DNA of 10,172 bases from Chitinophagaceae bacterium UBA4412 (GTDB taxonomy: Bacteria > Bacteroidota > Bacteroidia > Chitinophagales > Chitinophagaceae): the NCBI GenBank assembly GCA_002400445.1, contig DGQO01000212.1:10565-20736 (forward strand), given 5' to 3'. How positions within the stretch are numbered: position 1 is the first letter of the stretch; every line of letters begins with the position of its first letter. Positions 1 to 7,207 of the stretch are shown here, piece by piece. A model generated the notes under the pieces. That model was not told the DNA's origin. It did no database searches and saw only the letters and a list, made by a program, of their open reading frames with translations. The translations under genes and the position numbers were made by a program.

Positions 1-755
1 CGGCCCTACCCATCAGTAAGAAAAACGTACTTAAAGTAAAGCATGAAACCTACACTGGCGCAGACTGGCTCGCATTTGTGCGGGATTATAAAACCAATCT
101 TTCTCTTTACCAGGGAGAAACAAATGCGCAGCTTTGGGATAAGTTTACCCAAACTATGGTTCTTAATTATTATAAGGCCCATTTAGAAGAGTACAATAAT
201 GAGTTCGCTTTCCAAATGCAGGAATTCAGAGAAGGCAATATGTTGTTTGAGATTATGGAGAGAAATGTATGGGGTAAAGCGATCAATGATACTGCGGGGC
301 TGAGAAAATATTATGCTGCGCACGCCAATAATTTCAAATGGGCAGCAAGTGCCGATGTACTCATTTTTAATTGCAGCACCGCAAAGATCGCCGATGAAAC
401 CATGACAGCGCTAAAGAAAGGAAAGAACTGGCGCATGATTGCGGATGATCCTGCCCTGGCAGGCAGTTTGCAGGCTGATAGCGGAAGATATGAGATTACA
501 CAGATCGTTGGTACCAATTATGCCACTCCTCCTGTACTGGGAACCTATACTTCTATTGTAACGAATATTGATGGCACAGCTACATTTGTGAAATATGTGC
601 ATATTTACCCAGCCAATGAACAACGCAGTTTTGAAGATGCCCGTGGCCTTGTGATTAACGAATACCAGCAGTTGCTGGAGCAGCAATGGGTGGCAGACTT
701 GCGCAAAAAGTACCCGGTAAAAGTAAATGAGCCGATGATCAAAGACATGCTGTAA
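1..755 (+). CDS. Peptidyl-prolyl cis-trans isomerase (PpiC/SurA-like), C-terminal part, 5'-truncated by window edge
   Basis: The reading frame is open from base 3 to the TAA at 753-755, giving 250 visible residues with no start codon that must be used, so the gene begins outside the window. The visible part resembles the region after the rotamase domains of Bacteroidota PpiC/SurA-type isomerases: a helical stretch (FREGNMLFEIMERNVWGKA, then DTAGLRKYYAAH) and a closing segment ending WVADLRKKYPVKVNEPM, which is typical of the C-terminus of that family. Such proteins fold or chaperone outer-membrane and secreted proteins in the periplasm. The catalytic parvulin domains themselves are not in the window, so activity cannot be judged here. 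A GTG at 78 exists but is internal. The gene converges on metF and ends 20 bp before a palindromic terminator. The family call rests on recalled similarity of the C-terminus. Confidence 0.75.
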   Translation, partial: ALPISKKNVLKVKHETYTGADWLAFVRDYKTNLSLYQGETNAQLWDKFTQTMVLNYYKAHLEEYNNEFAFQMQEFREGNMLFEIMERNVWGKAINDTAGLRKYYAAHANNFKWAASADVLIFNCSTAKIADETMTALKKGKNWRMIADDPALAGSLQADSGRYEITQIVGTNYATPPVLGTYTSIVTNIDGTATFVKYVHIYPANEQRSFEDARGLVINEYQQLLEQQWVADLRKKYPVKVNEPMIKDML

Positions 756-775
756 ATACTTACACGTATAAAGAT

Positions 776-803
776 AAAGAGGCTGCACATGTGCAGCCTC
801 TTT
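776..803. terminator. Bidirectional intrinsic terminator between the isomerase gene and metF
   Basis: A perfect 28-bp palindrome with left arm AAAGAGGCTGCACA lies between the two convergent stop codons. The arms can form a GC-rich stem flanked by A-run and T-run on both strands, so one hairpin can serve transcripts from either side. The T tract is short (three T, then mixed). Confidence 0.8.
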
Positions 804-821
804 ACATAATATCTCATGCCA

Positions 822-1772
822 TTACAACTTGCGCACTACATCGCAAATAAGCTTGGGACGGCCAAGGGTATAATAATGTAATACAGGTACGCCAGATTTT
901 TTAAGGTCTTTAGATTGCATGAGCAACCATTCTGCACCCACCTGCTCCACCTCTTTATCGGTTTTACATTTTTCAATCTCGGTGCTCAGGTCCCTCGGCA
1001 GATCAATGTGAAATACTTTTGGGAGTAGTGTAAGTTGTTTGATGTTGTAAATGGGTTTCAGGCCCGGAATGATAGGAACAGTAATGCCAATTTCACGACA
1101 GGCGTTTACGAAGGAATAATACTTGCTATTGTCAAAAAACATTTGCGTTACAATGTAATCCGCTCCTGCATCTACTTTCTTTTTAAGGTATTGCAGGTCA
1201 CTATCCATATTCGGCGCCTCAAAATGTTTCTCCGGGTAGCCGGCCACTCCAATGCAAAATTTAGTTCGGGAATTGTTTTTCAAATCTTCTTCAAGGTAAA
1301 CACCAGCGTTAAGATTCGTCACTTGTTTAAGCAGATCAATGGCATATTTATGCCCGCTTGGTTCAGGCTCAAAACTCGCTTCATTTTTTGCAGCATCGCC
1401 CCGCAACACCAGCACATTATCTATACCCAGGTAATTGAGGTTAATGAGAGCATCTTCCGTTTCATTGATATTAAAGCCGCCGCATATCAGGTGCGGAACG
1501 GTGTCCACATTATATTTATTCATGATGGAAGCACAGATGGATTCTGTACCAGGGCGCTTGCGCACGACCACTTTTTCAAAACTTCCGTCTACACGTTTTT
1601 TGTACACATGCTCACTGCGGTGATAAGTTACATTGATAAATGCTGGGTTAAATTCCATCATAGGATCCAGGTGTTCATAGAGAGAACTGATTCCTTTTCC
1701 TTTAAGAGGAGGAAGAATTTCAAATGATACCAGGGGCTCAGTTGCCTGGTTGATGTGGTCTATTACTTTCAT
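822..1772 (-). CDS. metF: 5,10-methylenetetrahydrofolate reductase (MetF)
   Basis: This is a 316-residue cytosolic flavoenzyme that reduces 5,10-methylene-THF to 5-methyl-THF, the methyl donor for methionine synthesis. Family landmarks are visible: SFEILPP at 16-22 carrying the catalytic Glu18 (equivalent to E. coli Glu28), VPHLIC with His94, VLVLRGD ending at Asp126 (equivalent to E. coli Asp120, flavin contact), and IVTQMFFD with Gln210 and Phe212/213 in the folate-binding region. Length suits a bacterial single-domain MetF, without the eukaryotic regulatory domain. The start ATG (CAT at 1770-1772) gives the expected N-terminus just before the first strand. It appears to be transcribed alone: a terminator lies upstream of it (1837-1873) and another downstream (776-803). 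A near-match -7 box, TACCATTG (1818-1825, minus), could drive it with a leader of about 40 nt. I saw no SAM or cobalamin riboswitch in the short upstream gap. Confidence 0.96.
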   Translation of the reverse strand: MKVIDHINQATEPLVSFEILPPLKGKGISSLYEHLDPMMEFNPAFINVTYHRSEHVYKKRVDGSFEKVVVRKRPGTESICASIMNKYNVDTVPHLICGGFNINETEDALINLNYLGIDNVLVLRGDAAKNEASFEPEPSGHKYAIDLLKQVTNLNAGVYLEEDLKNNSRTKFCIGVAGYPEKHFEAPNMDSDLQYLKKKVDAGADYIVTQMFFDNSKYYSFVNACREIGITVPIIPGLKPIYNIKQLTLLPKVFHIDLPRDLSTEIEKCKTDKEVEQVGAEWLLMQSKDLKKSGVPVLHYYTLGRPKLICDVVRKL

Positions 1773-1817
1773 GAGTTATAAATGAAGACTCGCCTGCATT
1801 AATAGAGGCAATAACTT

Positions 1818-1825
1818 CAATGGTA
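1818..1825 (-). promoter_or_regulatory. Possible metF -7 promoter element
   Basis: TACCATTG on the minus strand matches the Bacteroidota -7 box TAnnTTTG at all but one defined position. It sits about 45 bp before the metF ATG and just downstream of the neighbour's terminator. No clear -33 TTG at the expected spacing was found, so this is weak. Confidence 0.35.
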
Positions 1826-1836
1826 AAATTTTAAAC

Positions 1837-1873
1837 AAAAAAAATGCGCCTAAAGATAATCAAATCAGGCGCA
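1837..1873 (-). terminator. Intrinsic terminator of the 1889-2623 beta-barrel gene
   Basis: On the minus strand the arms TGCGCCT (1867-1873) and AGGCGCA (1845-1851) form a 7-bp GC-rich stem, with a possible inner 3-bp GAT/ATC pairing, followed directly by eight T (1837-1844). It begins 15 bp after the stop codon of the minus-strand gene. Confidence 0.88.
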
Positions 1874-1888
1874 GGTATAAAGTTGAAC

Positions 1889-2623
1889 TTAAAAATTGAA
1901 GCCAATGCAAATTGCTGAGCGCACGCCGGCCCATGGTCCTTTGAATTGGATATCCGCTCCGTTACCATCTACTTTGTAAGTATAGTCTGTGAGTGGTATG
2001 TCTAAACCGTCGAGTGCATCCCGTACGTCTTGTTGCTCTGATAAGGATAAAGTTTTTTTGCCGGAGATATTACCGTTTGATCTGCCATAGTTAGGGCCCA
2101 GGATCCACCAATCCAGGTAAATCTTACTGCCCAGCGCCCATTGTGCGCCAAACAGTACGCCACCGGTAAGCGTACTCACTTTTCCACTTAAGGGTATGTA
2201 AGACGGGGTGCCGTTATCGTCATATTGGAATTCAATATCGGTTGAATAAGATGCAATATCTGCATAGGGAGCAATGTAGAATCCGTGAAACGCTCCTTTT
2301 TTACCCACATAAAATCGTACTTCCGGCATTACCGCAAAATTGCCAATCCTCGTATTGTTGATTTGTCGTTCTGTTTCAGGATCGTCTACCGCTTTTATAA
2401 TCTGCTTGCTGAAAGGTAATTTTCCTTTCGGCATAAAACGCACATTGGCTGCCACGGTTATTTTTTTAGCTACAGCCCGCTCATATTGCAGCGCAAAGTT
2501 CTTTAATGGAAGAGAAGTGAGATTAAGCTTGATCATATTGGCCTCTGTCTTTTTTTCATCTTTCTGTGCTGATGCAGATACGCAGCCAAAGATCACCAGA
2601 AGCATGAATATTAGTTTTTTCAT
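1889..2623 (-). CDS. Secreted probable outer-membrane beta-barrel protein (DUF3575-like), function unknown
   Basis: The product has 244 residues. Residues 1-19 form a signal peptide (MKKL, hydrophobic core, SASA before Gln20), typical of Bacteroidota export. After a short charged linker (KDEKKTE), the mature chain alternates hydrophobic and polar residues in strand-like blocks (IKLNLTSLPLKNFALQYERA, KKITVAANVRFMP, FAVMPEVRFYVG, FHGFYIAPYADI, TGGVLFGAQWALGSKIYLDWWILGP) and ends GFNF with a terminal Phe, as expected for an outer-membrane beta-barrel. The opening strand pattern resembles DUF3575-type small barrels, but that family name is from memory. The insert at 190-225 is rich in Asp, Leu and Ser and is probably an extracellular loop. 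Ligand or partner is unknown. The gene stands alone between its own promoter and terminator and diverges from lptB. Being next to an LPS-transport gene does not by itself show a shared role. Confidence 0.78.
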   Translation of the reverse strand: MKKLIFMLLVIFGCVSASAQKDEKKTEANMIKLNLTSLPLKNFALQYERAVAKKITVAANVRFMPKGKLPFSKQIIKAVDDPETERQINNTRIGNFAVMPEVRFYVGKKGAFHGFYIAPYADIASYSTDIEFQYDDNGTPSYIPLSGKVSTLTGGVLFGAQWALGSKIYLDWWILGPNYGRSNGNISGKKTLSLSEQQDVRDALDGLDIPLTDYTYKVDGNGADIQFKGPWAGVRSAICIGFNF

Positions 2624-2655
2624 TTTGCTGTTTTGGTTTTAAAATAAACTTAATT

Positions 2656-2684
2656 CAATATACAACGGCTATTTGATATGGCAA
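2656..2684 (-). promoter_or_regulatory. Probable promoter of the beta-barrel gene
   Basis: On the minus strand a TTG (-33 element, 2682-2684) is followed after 19 bp by TATATTG (2656-2662), close to the -7 box TAnnTTTG but one T short. The spacing is right for the Bacteroidota sigma factor. The leader would be about 25-30 nt and contains no Shine-Dalgarno sequence. Confidence 0.5.
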
Positions 2685-2755
2685 GAAGTGGTATAGCGGT
2701 TTTAGAAATTTATGGTAATCCTTTTGCTTATCCGGCTTCCTTAATTCACAAGGCT

Positions 2756-2763
2756 TATTTTTG
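2756..2763 (+). promoter_or_regulatory. -7 promoter element of lptB
   Basis: TATTTTTG is an exact match to the Bacteroidota -7 consensus TAnnTTTG. It lies 17 bp before the GTG start of lptB, implying a very short leader (roughly 10-12 nt). A TTTTG at 2722-2726 is a possible -33 element, but its spacing of 29 bp is longer than usual. Confidence 0.55.
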
Positions 2764-2780
2764 TTTACAAAATAATACTT

Positions 2781-3557
2781 GTGAGCCTTACCATTTATTC
2801 AAAAGACCTCGTAAAAAAATACGGAAGCCGTACTGTGGTAGATCATGTGAGCTTTGAAGTGAGCCAGGGCGAGATCGTAGGATTGCTCGGGCCAAACGGC
2901 GCCGGAAAGACAACTTCATTTTACCAGGTAGTAGGTTTAATTAAACCAGATGAAGGAGAGGTTTATTTGAATGATATTAATATAACGAAGTTGCCCATGT
3001 ACAAGCGGGCACAGATGGGTATCGGCTATCTACCCCAGGAAGCCAGTGTGTTTAGGAAACTGAGTGTAGAAGATAATATTGCCGCTGTATTAGAAATGAC
3101 CAAACTAAGTAAAGCTGTACAAAAGGAAAAACTGGAATCCTTGCTTAATGAATTCAGGCTGCAACATGTGAGAAAGAATAATGGGGATACTTTAAGTGGC
3201 GGTGAGCGCCGCCGCACAGAAATTGCCCGGGCCCTTGCAGTAGATCCTAAATTTATTTTATTGGACGAGCCTTTTGCTGGTGTGGATCCCATTGCTGTAG
3301 AAGATATTCAAAGTATTGTGGCCAAGCTCAAGTTCAAAAATATTGGTATTCTTATCACCGATCATAATGTGAACGAAACCTTGTCCATCTGCGACCGTGC
3401 TTATTTATTGATTGATGGTGCTATTTTTAAGCATGGTACTGCGGAAGAACTGGCAGGAGATGAGCAAGTGCGTCGCCTGTATCTTGGTCGTAATTTTGAA
3501 TTGAAGAGAAAAGATTACCTGCACAGTGAAGCCGCTAATGATACAGAATTTTTATAA
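2781..3557 (+). CDS. lptB: LPS export ABC transporter ATP-binding protein LptB
   Basis: This 258-residue cytoplasmic ATPase is the expected motor of the Lpt bridge: LptB2FG extracts lipopolysaccharide from the inner membrane and pushes it toward the outer membrane. All ABC motifs are intact: Walker A GPNGAGKT (37-44), Q-loop Gln86 in YLPQEASVF, signature LSGGE (138-142), Walker B FILLDE (158-163), and H-loop His195 in [24 protein letters not shown] and the YLGRNFEL near the end are typical of LptB rather than of other ABC ATPases. The start is GTG at 2781: it gives the usual N-terminus and no ATG lies in the right place. About 17 residues follow the point where E. coli LptB ends (after FEL, residue 241). 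No terminator was seen before the GH3-family gene 104 bp downstream, so the two may be co-transcribed. lptF, lptG, lptA and lptC are not in the window. Confidence 0.95.
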   Translation: MSLTIYSKDLVKKYGSRTVVDHVSFEVSQGEIVGLLGPNGAGKTTSFYQVVGLIKPDEGEVYLNDINITKLPMYKRAQMGIGYLPQEASVFRKLSVEDNIAAVLEMTKLSKAVQKEKLESLLNEFRLQHVRKNNGDTLSGGERRRTEIARALAVDPKFILLDEPFAGVDPIAVEDIQSIVAKLKFKNIGILITDHNVNETLSICDRAYLLIDGAIFKHGTAEELAGDEQVRRLYLGRNFELKRKDYLHSEAANDTEFL

Positions 3558-3661
3558 GCTCTTTTCCTTTATAGATTTTTAAAGCAGGATTAGACCAAAT
3601 AAGGGCTCCCTCTTGCTTCCTTTCTACCATAATCTGGGCAGGTTTTTTTATCTTGCCACAA

Positions 3662-5167
3662 ATGAAACTGCTCTCACCAGTAATCTCCAGACTTGCACGA
3701 ATGCGCATGTGGAGAATTGACAATTGGGTGAACCATCCCGTGGCCGCTCAGCGGGAGGTATTGCAGGACCTGATTACGGCTGGCCAATACACCGCCTTTG
3801 GCAAACAGTATGGATTTTCTCACCTATTTACGGTAAAGGATTTTAAGAAGCGTGTTCCCATACAGGACTATGATGATATGCGGCCGTATATTATGCGCAT
3901 GATGGAAGGTGAGGATAATGTATTGTGGAATACGCCCGTCACCTGGTTTGCCAAGAGCAGCGGTACTACAAGCGACAAAAGTAAATTCATTCCAATCAGT
4001 GAAGAAAGCTTGCAGGATAACCACTTCAAAGCGAATAAAGACGTGCTTTCCAATTACTATAAATATTTTCCAGGGAGCGATTTACTTACAGGAAAAGGTT
4101 TAGTCATTGGCGGCTCGCACCAGATTAATAAAGTAAATGAAGAAATTCAATATGGCGATCTGAGCGCTGTGCTCATGCAAAACACGCCTTTCTGGGGTCA
4201 ATGGTTACGCACACCTGAGCTGAGTATTGCCCTCATGGACGAATGGGAAACCAAACTGGAACAACTTGCTCGTATTACGGCCGAAGAAAATGTAACGAGC
4301 CTGGCTGGTGTACCCACATGGACATTAATTCTACTCAAACGTATTTTAGAAATAAAGCAGGCAAGTTGCATTAAAGAAGTGTGGCCAAACCTGGAACTCT
4401 ATATTAATGGTGGCGTTTCATTTGTTCCATATAGACAGCAATTTGAAAAAATAATTGGCGCTCCCATTAATTACCTGGAAGTGTACAATGCCAGCGAAGG
4501 ATTTTTTGCTGCGCAGGAAAAGCCAGATGATAATGGAATGACGCTTTTTACCGAGCATGGAATATTCTATGAGTTTATGCCGGTGGAAGAATATGGCAAA
4601 CCTGCGCCCGCTACCGTAGGCCTCAATGAAGTTGTAGTAAATAAGAACTATGCATTGATCATCACAACCACTGGAGGTTTATGGCGATACCTTATTGGCG
4701 ATACGGTTCGTTTTACTTCGATCAATCCCTATCGCATTGTTGTGAGTGGCCGCCTTAAGCATTACATGAATGCCTTTGGCGAAGAAGTTATTGTAGATAA
4801 TAGCGATAAAGCAATTGCTATCGCCTCTCAAAAATGTAACGCTATTGTTGCGGATTATACCGCCGCACCTGTTTATTTCTCTGAGCATAATAATGGCGCA
4901 CATGAATGGTTGATAGAGTTTGAAAAAGATCCTGCCTGCCTGGCTACTTTCACCCGTGAATTAGATGCTGCATTGCAGGAAAGTAATAGTGACTATGAAG
5001 CCAAACGCCACAAGGATATTGCATTGCGTATGCCACTGGTAAAGAAGTTGCCGCATGGCGCTTTTAGTAAATGGTTAAAGAGTAAAGGAAAACTGGGTGG
5101 CCAGCACAAAGTGCCCCGCCTGTGCAATGAGCGAAAATATATTGAGGAAATCCTGGCGATGTTTTAG
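3662..5167 (+). CDS. GH3-family acyl-adenylate-forming enzyme (bacterial GH3 auxin-responsive promoter family)
   Basis: The product has 501 residues and belongs to the GH3 branch of the ANL adenylating superfamily. Plant members conjugate jasmonate or auxin to amino acids; the substrate of bacterial members is not known to me. The ATP-binding motifs are present: SSGTTSDKSKFIP (99-111, P-loop), VYNASEGFF (274-282), TTTGGLWRYLIGDTVRF (335-351) and the hinge-like VSGRLKHYMNAFGEEV (361-376). KGKLGGQHKVPRL (475-487), near the C-terminus, holds the usual conserved lysines. No signal peptide or membrane segment is visible, so it should be cytosolic. I chose ATG 3662; a TTG at 3653 would add only three residues. 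The gene follows lptB by 104 bp on the same strand. A link to lipid or LPS modification is a guess from context only. Confidence 0.9.
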   Translation: MKLLSPVISRLARMRMWRIDNWVNHPVAAQREVLQDLITAGQYTAFGKQYGFSHLFTVKDFKKRVPIQDYDDMRPYIMRMMEGEDNVLWNTPVTWFAKSSGTTSDKSKFIPISEESLQDNHFKANKDVLSNYYKYFPGSDLLTGKGLVIGGSHQINKVNEEIQYGDLSAVLMQNTPFWGQWLRTPELSIALMDEWETKLEQLARITAEENVTSLAGVPTWTLILLKRILEIKQASCIKEVWPNLELYINGGVSFVPYRQQFEKIIGAPINYLEVYNASEGFFAAQEKPDDNGMTLFTEHGIFYEFMPVEEYGKPAPATVGLNEVVVNKNYALIITTTGGLWRYLIGDTVRFTSINPYRIVVSGRLKHYMNAFGEEVIVDNSDKAIAIASQKCNAIVADYTAAPVYFSEHNNGAHEWLIEFEKDPACLATFTRELDAALQESNSDYEAKRHKDIALRMPLVKKLPHGAFSKWLKSKGKLGGQHKVPRLCNERKYIEEILAMF

Positions 5168-5207
5168 TGAAGAAGCAACATCCCAAACCAAATTGTAAAA
5201 TTGCGGA

Positions 5208-5215
5208 CAAAGTTA
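5208..5215 (-). promoter_or_regulatory. Exact -7 box on the minus strand, pointing antisense into the GH3 gene 3' end
   Basis: TAACTTTG on the minus strand is a perfect TAnnTTTG match in the gap after the GH3 gene. It would start a transcript running antisense to the GH3 3' end. The nearest minus ATG downstream opens only a five-codon frame (MLLLH). No -33 TTG at proper spacing was found. Chance occurrence of an 8-mer with four free choices is quite possible. Confidence 0.25.
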
Positions 5216-5275
5216 CTTCTGGGCAAACTGAGTAGATCCCGCCTTTCCTGCTAAAATCCACTGTTTTAAATTGTC

Positions 5276-5311
5276 TTTTGAATGAGCGCTGTTTAAGCCT
5301 GGTCATATTTG
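5276..5311 (+). promoter_or_regulatory. Possible promoter of the beta-helix/lipoprotein unit
   Basis: TTTTG (5276-5280) is followed after 23 bp by CATATTTG (5304-5311), one base off the -7 consensus TAnnTTTG. It would leave a leader of about 135 nt before the ATG at 5453. The gap from 5168 to 5452 holds no gene I can support, and I saw no clear terminator for the GH3 gene in it. Confidence 0.3.
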
Positions 5312-5452
5312 TAATTTTCTTCAATAACAGAAGTTTAACGGCCCTCATCTTAAGTAGAACGGGGTTGGTATAGTTGTTGAAAAATGCGTGCAAATCAAAA
5401 TCCTGCGCAGTTTCCAAGCTAGCGCCCACTTGTAAAAAACCAATTTTTCTTC

Positions 5453-6823
5453 ATGAAGAAAACCATCATTGCATTCCTGTTCCTGCTGGGCGGAAGACTG
5501 GCAAATGCCCAGTGTAATACAGCAGCGCCTGTTACCCACTATATCACCCAGACTGCTCCCGGGGAAATTTACAGACCCAACGGATCTGCCTGGAAGGGTG
5601 GAGACACTGTAAAAATTAAAGGGAATAATTATACCGTCATTGAGTTTAATAATGTGGGTGGAGACACCTGCAGAGACCTGGTCATTATGCCTGAAGAAAG
5701 GCTTACTGCAAGTATATTTCGCATCAAAGATAACTGCCATAATATTAAAATATGGGGAGGCAAAAACCCTTACGGAATCAAGATTATAAATAGTGCATTG
5801 GCCATTACAAAGAGCCACCATATCTGGGCAGATAATATTGAAATAACCGGAGGCTCTGTAGGAGTTTACTGCAAGCAGGATTATGATGCCAGCGATCCTG
5901 AAACATGGCAACCCGGCTATGTAATGCGCAAAATTAAATTAACTAATCTTTGGATACATGATGTAAACGGAGAAGGGATGTATGTGGGCCACACCTCTCC
6001 TGATGGTATAGTGTATAACGGAGTGAACCGTGTTCCTATCCGGTTAGATAGCATCGAAATAAGCAATTGTTTAGTTGAGCGTACCCAATGGGACGGTATT
6101 CAGCTTTCTAATGCCAGGAATGGTTGCAAGATTTTTAATAATACTGTGCGGGATTACGGCCTGCTCAACAAAAGCAGCCAGCAGGCGGGTATCATCGTGG
6201 GCAGCAATACGAATGCAGATGTGTATGGTAACAAGATAACAAATGGCACAGGTAATGGCATCGAACTATTTGGCTATGGCGTAATCAAATGCTATAACAA
6301 TACACTGGAAAACTGTGGCTTAGATGGAACTGCTAATGGGCAGCATTCCCTTTATGCCAGTGACTATGTGACCCGCACAGAAAGTAACCCCAGGCAAACC
6401 ATTTCCATAACAAATAATAGTATTAAAAATCCGCCAAAAGCCGGGGCAATTATGGTAACGGGGTATGCTAATAATTCATTCCCTTCAACAGTGCAGGGAA
6501 ATAAAATCTGCCTTGTAAATGCCCCTGAAAACTTTTTATCCATTTATATAAAAGTATATCCTGCAGGTAGTAGCGTTTCCGGCAATACACTAGACTGTGG
6601 TGCATTGAGTGCGCTGCCTTTAAAATTCATTCAGCTCAAAGCAGAAAAGATTGCAGAGAAAACCTACAAAGTAATCTTTGAAGTTGAAGAAGATGCGCTG
6701 ATTGATCGCTATGAAATGGTCATTGCAGATCCAAAAACAAAAGAAGAAAGAGTGATCAAAATTGTGATACCCGATGGCAAAGCCGTAGGGAGAAAAATTT
6801 ATACGCAAACAATCACGCTCTGA
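5453..6823 (+). CDS. Secreted right-handed parallel beta-helix repeat protein
   Basis: The product has 456 residues. Residues 1-19 form a signal peptide (MKKTIIAFLFLLGG, then NA before Gln20); NAQC is not a lipobox. The middle (about 95-385) is a chain of short Asn- and Gly-rich beta-strand units characteristic of pectate-lyase-like helices (for example NNTVRDYG, GNKITNGTGNGIEL, YNNTLENCGL, NNSIKNPPKAGAIMV, GNKICLVN). Cysteines recur in the helix, including 140, 206, 225, 280, 288, 353 and 382. The C-terminal segment (389-456) starts LPLKFIQLKAEK, like the domain that precedes the sorting tail in many type-IX-secreted Bacteroidota proteins, but ends ...TITL with no sorting tail. Family members are often polysaccharide lyases or binding proteins. 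I could not place catalytic residues, so activity is open. ATG 5453 directly precedes the signal peptide. A lipoprotein gene follows after 39 bp and probably shares its transcript. Confidence 0.85.
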   Translation: MKKTIIAFLFLLGGRLANAQCNTAAPVTHYITQTAPGEIYRPNGSAWKGGDTVKIKGNNYTVIEFNNVGGDTCRDLVIMPEERLTASIFRIKDNCHNIKIWGGKNPYGIKIINSALAITKSHHIWADNIEITGGSVGVYCKQDYDASDPETWQPGYVMRKIKLTNLWIHDVNGEGMYVGHTSPDGIVYNGVNRVPIRLDSIEISNCLVERTQWDGIQLSNARNGCKIFNNTVRDYGLLNKSSQQAGIIVGSNTNADVYGNKITNGTGNGIELFGYGVIKCYNNTLENCGLDGTANGQHSLYASDYVTRTESNPRQTISITNNSIKNPPKAGAIMVTGYANNSFPSTVQGNKICLVNAPENFLSIYIKVYPAGSSVSGNTLDCGALSALPLKFIQLKAEKIAEKTYKVIFEVEEDALIDRYEMVIADPKTKEERVIKIVIPDGKAVGRKIYTQTITL

Positions 6824-6862
6824 TTATCCAATTTTTATTTCCGTTTTACAATCCAATTGAAG

Positions 6863-7060
6863 ATGAAAAACCTTTTAATCAACCGCCTTGCAGGTGCTTG
6901 TGCCCTTGCAATGCTTATCCTCTGCTCTTCCTGCAAAAAAGAAATAGTTGCTGCACCCGCAGAGGCCATTTCTACCCCAGGTAGTACTCAAAACTTATAT
7001 GTGCGTGCTGTGGCAAGGGATAGCACTACAATTGTATCGGCGCAAGTTCAACTTAAATAG
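6863..7060 (+). CDS. Small lipoprotein, function unknown
   Basis: The product has 65 residues from ATG 6863; a TTG at 6857 would add two residues and is less likely. The N-terminus has Lys2 and Arg8, a hydrophobic core (ACALAMLIL) and a lipobox-like CSSC, with the lipidated Cys at residue 24 followed by KKE. That SSCKKE pattern is common in Bacteroidota outer-membrane lipoproteins. About 40 residues remain after lipidation: a low-complexity Ala/Pro/Ser linker and a strand-like end (LYVRAVARDSTTIVSAQVQLK). I recognise no domain. It follows the beta-helix gene by 39 bp on the same strand and is closed by a terminator, so the two probably form an operon; an accessory or anchoring role is speculation. 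It is either a very small complete lipoprotein or a shortened one; nothing in the downstream sequence extends the frame. Confidence 0.7.
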   Translation: MKNLLINRLAGACALAMLILCSSCKKEIVAAPAEAISTPGSTQNLYVRAVARDSTTIVSAQVQLK

Positions 7061-7103
7061 CGCAATCTTGTACTGTTTTGTTGAGGGATGACTGCGGTTT
7101 TGG

Positions 7104-7129
7104 TGCAGGCAAACCTGTCTGCATTTTTT
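7104..7129 (+). terminator. Intrinsic terminator after the beta-helix/lipoprotein unit
   Basis: TGCAGGCA (7104-7111), loop AACC, TGTCTGCA (7116-7123) form an 8-bp stem with one G-U pair, followed by six T (7124-7129). It lies 43 bp after the lipoprotein stop codon. Confidence 0.88.
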
Positions 7130-7176
7130 CAACCATAGGCTTGAGGAGTATGGTTAATTCTAAGCAGCATTTCATT

Positions 7177-7184
7177 TACTTTTG
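7177..7184 (+). promoter_or_regulatory. -7 promoter element of fabG
   Basis: TACTTTTG exactly matches TAnnTTTG, 23 bp before the fabG ATG and downstream of the preceding terminator. No clear -33 TTG at 17-23 bp spacing was found. The leader would be about 15-20 nt. Confidence 0.6.
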
Positions 7185-7207
7185 CTTTGAAACTTTAAAA
7201 GAAAAGT

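Noticed and set aside
411..788. Minus-strand frames opposite the isomerase gene, one reaching into the palindromic terminator
   Set aside because: They are antisense to coding sequence with a family-like translation, and their starts lie in or near the terminator hairpin.
1035..1727. Long plus-strand open frame (230 residues) opposite metF
   Set aside because: It is fully antisense to a clearly conserved MetF, and its translation is rich in Phe, Ile, His and Arg without any domain. It is a mirror of metF codon usage.
1773..1836. SAM or cobalamin riboswitch upstream of metF
   Set aside because: The space between metF and the neighbouring terminator is only about 64 bp, with no multi-stem structure visible.
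5064..5429. Minus-strand open frame of 121 residues across the GH3 3' end and the following gap
   Set aside because: About 100 bp is antisense to the conserved GH3 C-terminus and the translation shows no recognisable pattern. The part outside GH3 (5168-5429) remains unexplained, but I cannot support a gene.
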